64,000 nt of DNA from Omphiscola glabra (taxonomy: Eukaryota; Mollusca; Gastropoda; Lymnaeidae): the NCBI GenBank assembly GCA_964017045.1, contig OZ024806.1:6282488-6346487 (forward strand), given 5' to 3'. Position 1 is the stretch's first letter. Each line of letters opens with the position of its first letter. A model generated the notes under the pieces. It was not told where the DNA came from. It was given only the letters and a program-made list of their open reading frames with translations, and did no database searches. A program made the position numbers and the translations under genes. Shown in pieces: positions 48,801 through 57,800 of this stretch.

Positions 48801-51800
48801 GGAAGGGGAAAATTAATGGAAAGGTGGAATTAATGAAAGTTGGAAATTAATTAATTCAAAGATAGAAATAAGTGGAAATGTGTTACCAAAATTTTTTTTT
48901 CAAATAACTATAATGAACTGAAGAATGGATCAAATAACCATGTGACACAATTTCACGAGATTTGGGGGGGGGGGGGGTAATTTTGTAAAAACAAAACTAT
49001 TCAAACTCAGTTTTCAAAATAATAATTAAAAGGACTTGAGCACAAGGTTTAAAATAAAAATGCTATGAAATGGCAGAGGTAAATAAGAGAAGCTTATGTT
49101 GAGGAAAAAAGGTCGAGTATGTGTTGTTTTTCTTTAAAATAATGAACCAGTCATTTATTGACTGATATGAACAAGCTTATAAAACAGATGACAGGCATGT
49201 GGCATGATGTCAATACATGGCACCACAACTAGTAAGTGTCCTCCTAGGACAAGGGCATGAGAGACACAAGAACACAAAGAAAGTTTTAACAAAAACATTT
49301 TGTTACTCTTATTACAAATCATCACCTGAATGAGTTGCCGAGTCCTTTGCATGACATCAGAGTTCAGCAGCTCCTGAACTGTGGACAACCTGTCCAGGGT
49401 AAAGCCTCTAACGTTGTCCTTGTATGGCGTAAGGTCAATGAGGAACATGCCAAGACGCTGGGACTCGGGAAGTCTGTCGACAATTTTAAGCTGAAACAAA
49501 TGTCTGCCTGATTACTGCCGGACTTTAAAATTGAGATTGATAGTCATGCTCTAATATCTGATCCATTCATTCCATTCATTTATTCTGTAGCACTAGTTCT
49601 CCATTATACAAAAGCAAAATCTGATCTAGTTATTCAAAGGAACATTTTCAACTTGAAATTCAGTAACATCTCAAAAAGAAATTTAATTAAATCTTAATAA
49701 AACTATGTGCCCTGGTGTCAATGTTAACCTCATACCACTGTGGCCTGGTTTTAATATTAACCTCATATCCATGTGCCCTGGGCTTAATGTTAACATCATG
49801 CCCCAGTGTCCTGGTGTCAATGTTAACATTATACCCCTGTGCCCTGGTTTTAATATTAACCTCATATCCATGTGCCCTGGGCTTAATGTTAACATCATGC
49901 CCCAGTGTCCTGGTGTCAATGTTAATATTATACCCCTGTGCCCTGGTTTTAATATTAACCTCATATCCATGTGCCCTGGGCTTAATGTTAACATCATGCC
50001 CCAGTGTCCTGGTGTCAATGTTAACATTATACCCCTGTGCCCTGGTTTTAATATTAACCTCATATCCATGTGCCCTGGGATTAATGTTAACATCATGCCC
50101 TGGTGTCCCGGTGTCTATGTTAACATCATATGCCTGTGCCCTGGTTTCAATGTTTTATATCATACCCCTGTGCCCTAGTTTCAATGTTTTATATTATACC
50201 CCTGTGCCCTGTTTTCAATGTTTTAAAATCATAACTCTGTGCCCTAGTTTCAATGTTTTAATATCATACCCCTGTGCCCTAGTTTCAATGTCAGCCTATA
50301 CCTGTGTGTCGTGGCGTTGCAGTGCCTCCTGGTAGAACATGACCTCCTGGTTGCCAGCGTCACTTCCTGCACTGAGTTTGGTGAGGAAATACTTGGTGTA
50401 GAGCTGCTGCAGTGCTGCCAGGTACACACCAGTACAGTGGAACACAGTGTCAATGCAGGAGTAGATGGAGTTCTTCACACTGGATCACATGCAAATGGTG
50501 AATCACATTTAGCTCGGGAAACATTGTCAATTTTCATTTGTGCTGTCAATCAGGCAATGCCAGTTTAATGACACAAGAGCTACAAGAACTTCTCAGCATC
50601 CAAACTAAAGCCAAAAAGCAGAAAAACTATTTGAATCGGTCAAGTCTTGCGTCAGTGAGTTGTTACCTCCAATGGAATCCATGTCCAGATTGCACACCAA
50701 AAGTAGGAGCTGAATAAAATTGTCTTCTAACCACATCACTAATTGAATCAACATAGGATTGCTCAACATTGGGACAGTGGCAAATTAAATTATACACAAG
50801 AAAATCTTGAACATTTTGAAATGTTATGATTCCTTTAGAGGTTTACAATGAACCTTTTATCTGTATGTACAAATCAGCATGATTCATCACATACATGGCT
50901 TACTATGTCATTGTTATATTACTTATTAATTGACATAATATCTTACTTCTTTTATTTGAAATAAAATCTAACTTAATTTAATCGTCATAAGATCTTACTT
51001 TATTAAATTGACATCTTTCCGCAGGACAAGTTCAAGACTTGGACCTCGTGGCTTTTTATCCACTGGTGTCCCTGGATGGACTGTGGGCCGCAAGAATGGG
51101 AGCAGGGCCCAGTTTGATGTCAGCATTTCAATGCCTAGGAGATGCTGAGGATGTCACAATGGCATGATCAGGAATGTGGAATACAAGAGTTTATAAGACA
51201 GAATTTAAAGGCTGGGCCATGGCATGTTCAGGAATGCAATGTGGAATGAATAAGTTTTGGAAACATCTTAAATGAAGGGGACACAGCATAATAAAAGAAT
51301 GAGACGTGGATGTGACCAGTGGAATCTCACTTCCTCCATATCATGTATCATCTCACCTCCTCCATATCATGTATCATCTCACCTCCTCCATATCATGTAT
51401 CATCTCACCTCCTCCATATCATGTATCATGTTGAAGGCTGCTGCTGTGAAGTCATAGATGTCAGGCATCATGCCGGTCACCTCCTTGTTGTGATGGACAG
51501 CCGCGTGAAACATGGGCTTCAGCTCTTGGCCTCTGTTGTTGTTGGATTTCTCGTGGAGGATCATGGGGGGCTCGGGCCTTGATTTCTCCTCCTCTGTGCA
51601 TTCAACATCCATATAGCTGTCGCTGTCGGACTCCGCCTCCGGCACGTCCAGCCGGGTGCTCTTGTGCTCTTCCCGTGCACCGCCCACTTCTGAAGCATCT
51701 GACAGGGTGTCGCGATCTACTGTGCTAGTCTCAAAGATGCGGTTGGTTAGATCATTCTCAGTGTCATCACTCTTCTGCTGAGACCTCCCAGTGAATATCT

Positions 51801-54800
51801 CCACCACCTGCTGGGGTTTCCCAATTTCTGGCTCAACATCCTCGCTGTCAAAATCCTTCAAGGCTTCTTCAGAGATCTTGTCCAGTAGGGAAATAAAGGA
51901 CGTCTCGCTGTTGTTGTGAAGGGTGTGGGCGGCAAGGAAGTGTGGCGGTGATGTGAGAACAAGTTCCTCATGCTCACCCTCATCTGGGTTCTTTTCTGCG
52001 ATGGGCTGTCTGTTGTGGTGGATGGGTGAGAGAAAAGGCAACACTGTGGGCAGAACTCTGAGCAGGTGTTGTAAATTTTCCTGCAACTCTTCAGGACAAT
52101 GTTCAGACGTTGATGATCCTGAGCTTGTCCTTGAAGAGCTGGACTGTGTCTGATACTTAACTTCCAAAATGTTGGGGGCGGGGTTGCTCATCTGACTTGC
52201 TTCAGATTCTCCTATAGTCCCTGTGGGATCCGTGCCCTTCAGAGTTTCCAATTGGTAAGGGCAACAGGGTAAATTATGTTGGTTGTTCGAGTCTGAGCCC
52301 TTGCCCCCTTTCCTTCTCTTGCCACCATCTTTCCGGGCACCCTGTGGGCCAGACCGCTGATCGTCCACCTTGGAGCTGTTAAATATGAGAGGGTTGCGTG
52401 ACATGCGTATCTCTGCATCGGTGTAGTCGTCCACCACGTCATCCACAACTTCAGCTGGTGTTGGGCTGTTGGGTGAGCCTACCCGCATCTCATTGTTCAT
52501 GTAGGGATGATCCATTTCCCGAGACAGGAACTCCATGATGTCGATTTGGTTTGTGCTGACCCTGTCACTCATGGCTATAGCTCGAGATGGGGGCGTGTAC
52601 AGAACAACTGGATAAATGACCCGCATGTTTGGGCTGTCCACACTGTCCTCCATGCCATCCTCTCTATCAACTGTGCTGGACACAGTGCTCGTATCCATCT
52701 GGTTCTGGCTGGAGTCCTGGAGATTGTTGCTTTTTGAGAGAGACTTTGACCTGGATGTAATACTGTGTGATGAAACTTGTCTCACTGGCCCCCCGTCCAT
52801 GCTGTTGTCATGATCATTTTCATGCTGCCCGGCCTCTAGACCGTTGACATAACCTGGCAAGGCTGCTTCATCCACCGAGCTGCTTCTGGAGCTTCTGACA
52901 TTCATGTAGTGGTCAGTGTCCTCAGGCTCCCAGATTTCACCATCTAAAATGGGTATGTCCAAGATGTTCTCAAGGTTGTCCCTTGATGTGTCGACAGATG
53001 ACTCAACAACCTGATCAAAAAGCTGGCCGAAGATTCCCATTAAATCTGGGGCTTGCTCTAGATTGGCAAACAGCATTTTTCCATCTTCAAAATTAAATTT
53101 TCTCACATCGTCAACATCAACATCTGGGTCGGTTTTCTGATTTTCTGAGCTCCTCTTTCTACATGATCCAGCTTTTGACGCTGTTGTTATCTCTTTTTCT
53201 GACAGATCAGTGACAGCTTCAACCCTCTCTGACTTCTGGGATTCTGGCTCAAATTCCCACTGGTGTTTGGGAGGATGCTTAGCATTAGAATCCAGCATCA
53301 CAGATCTGAGGTCAGCTTCGTGGATAGGGTAGTGTCCAGACTTCTTCATCACAGATATCTGATTTGATCTTGTCTTCACTGTGCCGCAGCCACTGACCAG
53401 CTGGGGTGTGGAGATGTTTGTGACAAAGTATGTGTCGAGGTCACGGGAAGCCCCCGAATTTACCTTATCAGACGTGATGGTCAGATCTTCCGATGCGATA
53501 TTATCTTGCAGAATCCCTATTTGTGTTAAGGTAACCAGAGGAACATGGCTGTCCAGGGACAGCGCCTGAGTGGGCCTGGTATCATTCTCAATGACGGTGA
53601 CATCATCCGGCTCTAAGCTGGCCTCCTCCACAGATTCCGCCGCTTGTCCGTTGGACATCCTGATGCTTCTCACCACCATCCCAGTCACAACAGGGGTGTT
53701 CAGATCATCCACGTCATTGCTTGATGTCAATGACAAATCCTGAGCACTGTAGAAGGCGGATCTCTCTCTGTTGCCCATGGTGTTCTCATCCACTTCATCC
53801 GACAGCGTGGAGGAGGAGGAGTCAAGAGAGTCAGAACCCTCTCCAAGCTCTCCATGAGTGACATTTGAATAAACAGCATGGTCTATGTTTGAGTAACTCT
53901 CAAACCCTAGGCTGTCTGATGTTGTTATGAAAGGTGTGGACGAGGACACCGGCACCCCTGTCAGGGGTGGCGTGACGGTCTGCGTTGACAACTGGTCAAA
54001 GTTATTTGGAGAAGGATCAACTGTGGTGGAATCTTTTGCATTGGGTTTAGGAGCTGCTCCTTTGCCAATTTTTGATTTGCTGTCACTTTCACTCGCATGC
54101 CTTTTACCGCCAGCAGGTTTTTTGGTTTCTTTGGCAGCCATGGCCCCTGGCCCACCATGGTGATCATCATCATCATCTCCCGTCTCCATGTGTTTCACAT
54201 CCAGGTCACCAATGTAACCTTTGACCAGGGCTTTAATATCATCATCTGTTGGGAATGTTTCCATCTGCAGGCGCAGGTAATCAGCAGTAATCTGTGGATT
54301 ACAGTTTTGTGAAATCAAATTTTTTTAAATAACAAATCTGTCAGTTTCATGTCATACGTTTATTTCTTTACTTTAAAACAATCTTTATCAGACACCAAAC
54401 CAAATATTTTGTTCTCTTTCAGCTTCAGGATAGGACGGACAAACAATGTTTATCCAATGCTAAGTTGGCTATTTTCTTCCAACCATGCATAGCTTCATCA
54501 TTGTGCTGACAAGTTTATTCCACAACAGTGAAATTTTTTGCCTTGTCATTTTGTAAAGCAATTCAACAAAGCTAATTTAGGCATTTAAAATTGTAGCAAT
54601 ACTGAAAGTAACCATACCTTCAGTATGTTAATTAATTCTATAATAGGATGTATGGCCTGTACGTGCAGCTATCACTGTTCATTGATTAATTCACCACTAC
54701 CTCGCGTTCTCTCACGAATGAAACAAATCAAGTGGTACAAATCACACAGAGCTTTATTCACGATAATAAATAGCACAAATAAATCCTTGATATTTATAAA

Positions 54801-57800
54801 TCCTTGTAACTAACAAAGTTACAGTATAAAGAATATAATACACTTTGAATATCATTCAATCCTCAAATTCACATCATAGTAAAATTCTACATGGCATCCA
54901 TCCTCTCAGATAAAATTCGTGCACACTCTCTACACTCATAAAATCATGAGTTTTTCTTCCGCTACAAAAATTAGTTCCTTTCTCGTGATATAATTCGTTA
55001 TTGTCAAATCCCTACGCCTTTGTGCGGTAGGAATAAATAGTGTTGTCATGTGACAGATCAAGGTTCACTTCTTGTGTTACAAAATATGTTTCACTAATTA
55101 GCATCATACTGTCAGTGAGGCAGTGTAAATGTGGTGCAGTGCCTGGCGGAGGATGCAGTCCAGCTGGTAGATGAACCGTGACAGCTTGGCACACCTCTGT
55201 ATTCTCTGAGCTTCCATCTCCGCTGTCACACCTTCCTCGGGCCGCACCCATGTTCCTATGCAGCTCTCGTCAATGTTTGACCTAGGGCTGGTCACGGAGC
55301 CACTGGAAACAACACAAATTTTAATCAAACATAAGACGTCTGTTCTTGAGTTTCTTTTTTACCTCAGTGCTCATCTCCTCCCCAACACTTGCTGCATTAT
55401 TAGGTTGAATAGTTTTTTCCCACTTTTCTCAGAAAATTAATATTCCTGTAATTTGTACAGAAAAAAAATCCCTTTCGCTTAAACAAAATTGAATGTATGA
55501 TAAGTCTAAGTAGTATAGTCTTATAAGAACTTGCTCCAAACAAAAGTAACTCTTTATTAAACCCTTTATATTAACTTCATTCTTGTTTGTGGCTGGAAAA
55601 ATCTTTGGACTGTTAATTGACCCCCTTCCCATTAACCTATCTAGCTGAAACTTGGCACATAGACTTGTTGCAGATGACAACACTTTCTATCAAATTGTCA
55701 CCCTTTTTCAAGGGGAAGATGAAGGAAATATGATGAAACTGATTTCACAAAATAAAATTCCAGATAACTGCGCTAAATGAGATTCTTTTAAAAAATATAT
55801 CACAAGTGAGTTTGGTGCGTAATATTTACTTTTGCTTTTCTAAAATAGTTGGTGAAATAGATATGCTGTGTTAAAGCGGTAATGTCATTAGAAAATAAAT
55901 ATAGTTCAGGGTCATGAAAAAATTGTGCAGTTGCAAACCTTTATTTAATAACTACAAAGTAAACATACATCACCAACACTATATATTATATTACATCTGC
56001 AAACCAAAGAATACTATCAAGAAATATTCTAATTCATCCACTGTTGCAGTTAAGACTTAACTTTTCTACTTAGGAATACAATTTAGCTTATAATGCCCTT
56101 ATCACATATCTGTCAACTACGACTTGTAAGCATGATCCCTACCTCATGACAATCAACTGTGAGCATGCTTCCTACCTCAGATCCATCAACTATGACTAGT
56201 AAGCATGCTTCCTACCTTGTATCCATCAACTATGACTAGTAAGCATGATCCATAACATTATATCCATCAACTATGACTAGTAAGCATGATATTCTACCTC
56301 ATATCCGTCAACTATGACAAAATAAGCATGATCCCTAACCTCTTATCCATCAACTACAACTAGTAAGCATGATCCCTACCTGGTATCTGTCAACTACGAC
56401 GCAATAAGCATGATCCATAACCTTGTATCCATCAACTATAACTAGTAAGCATGATTCATAACCTAATAATCATCAACTACACTTAGTAAGCATGATTCAT
56501 AACTTGTATCCATAACTACCACTAATAAGCATCATCCATAACCTCATATCCATCAACTACAAAGCATTATCCATAACCTTGTATCAGTCAGCTACAACTA
56601 GTACGCATGATCCATAAACTCGTAGCCATGAACTATGACTAGTAAGCATGATACATAACCTCGTATCCATAACTAGTAAGCATGATCCCTACCTCGTATC
56701 CATCAATTATGACTAATAAGCATCATCCATAACCTTGTATCCATCAGCTACAACAAGTAAGCATGATGCCTACCTCGTATCCATCAACTATGACTAGTAA
56801 GCATGATCCATTAACCTGTCTGCATTTCTTATCCAACTGTAGATAAAAGCTTCAGTTGATCCAGTATTTACTATGGTTTTAATTTACGTCAGGTACCATG
56901 CATAACCTTTGCCTGCTCATGCAGGTACCATGCATGACCTTTGCCTGCCCATGTAGGTCCCATGCATGAATGAATGTGATGTGCCCCAAGTAGCGATAGG
57001 GTCATGGTAGCAGCTCGAAGGGTGGTGGCAGCACTAGGGGAATGGTGGCAGTACTAGGGGAACGGTGGCAGTACTATGGGAATGGTGGCAGCACTAGGGT
57101 AATGGTGGCAGTACTAGGGGAATGGTAGCAGCACTATGGGAATGGTAGCAGTACTATGGGAATGGTGGCAGTACTATGGGAATGGTGGCAGTACTAGGGG
57201 AATGGTGGCAGCGCGAGGTGGCGTGGCAGCGCTAGGGGGATGGGGGTTATGGTAGGGGATGGTGGAACACCAGGGGGTTGGTGAGAGCAATAGGGGGGCG
57301 TGACAGCGCTAGGGATATGGTGGCAGTGCTAGAGGTTTGGTGGCATCGCCTGGGGGTGGTGAGAGTGATGGGTAGCGGTGGCTGTGCTAGGGGGATGGTG
57401 GCAGCACCAGGATAGTGAAAGCGCTAAGGGATGGCGGCCGCTAGGGTGGTGTGGCAGCGCTAGGGGGTGGTGGCAGTGCCCCTAATAAAGAATGCCAGTA
57501 AGGACACATGGTGGCAGTGACCCTAATAAAGCATGCCAGTAAAGACACATGGTGGCAGTGACCCTAATAAAGCATGCCAGTAAGGACACATGGTCCAGAG
57601 CCCCAAGGGAAGTTAACACTTTAAAAAAACAATAAAATTATATTAATTTAAATCCTTTCCATAACACTACAGTTGCCACTTGTCTATATTTAAGTTGGAA
57701 ATGTGGACTCACTTTATCAGTTTGACAACAAATCACTTACAACTGCTGCTTCAAACTTAATGTTTAAAGATACACGCACCCCGATAAATCAGTGGCCAAC

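Noticed and set aside
49683..50335. Open frames of 137-206 codons
   Set aside because: Translations of the 33-bp array. Only the minus-strand exon at 50,302-50,479 has real coding features.
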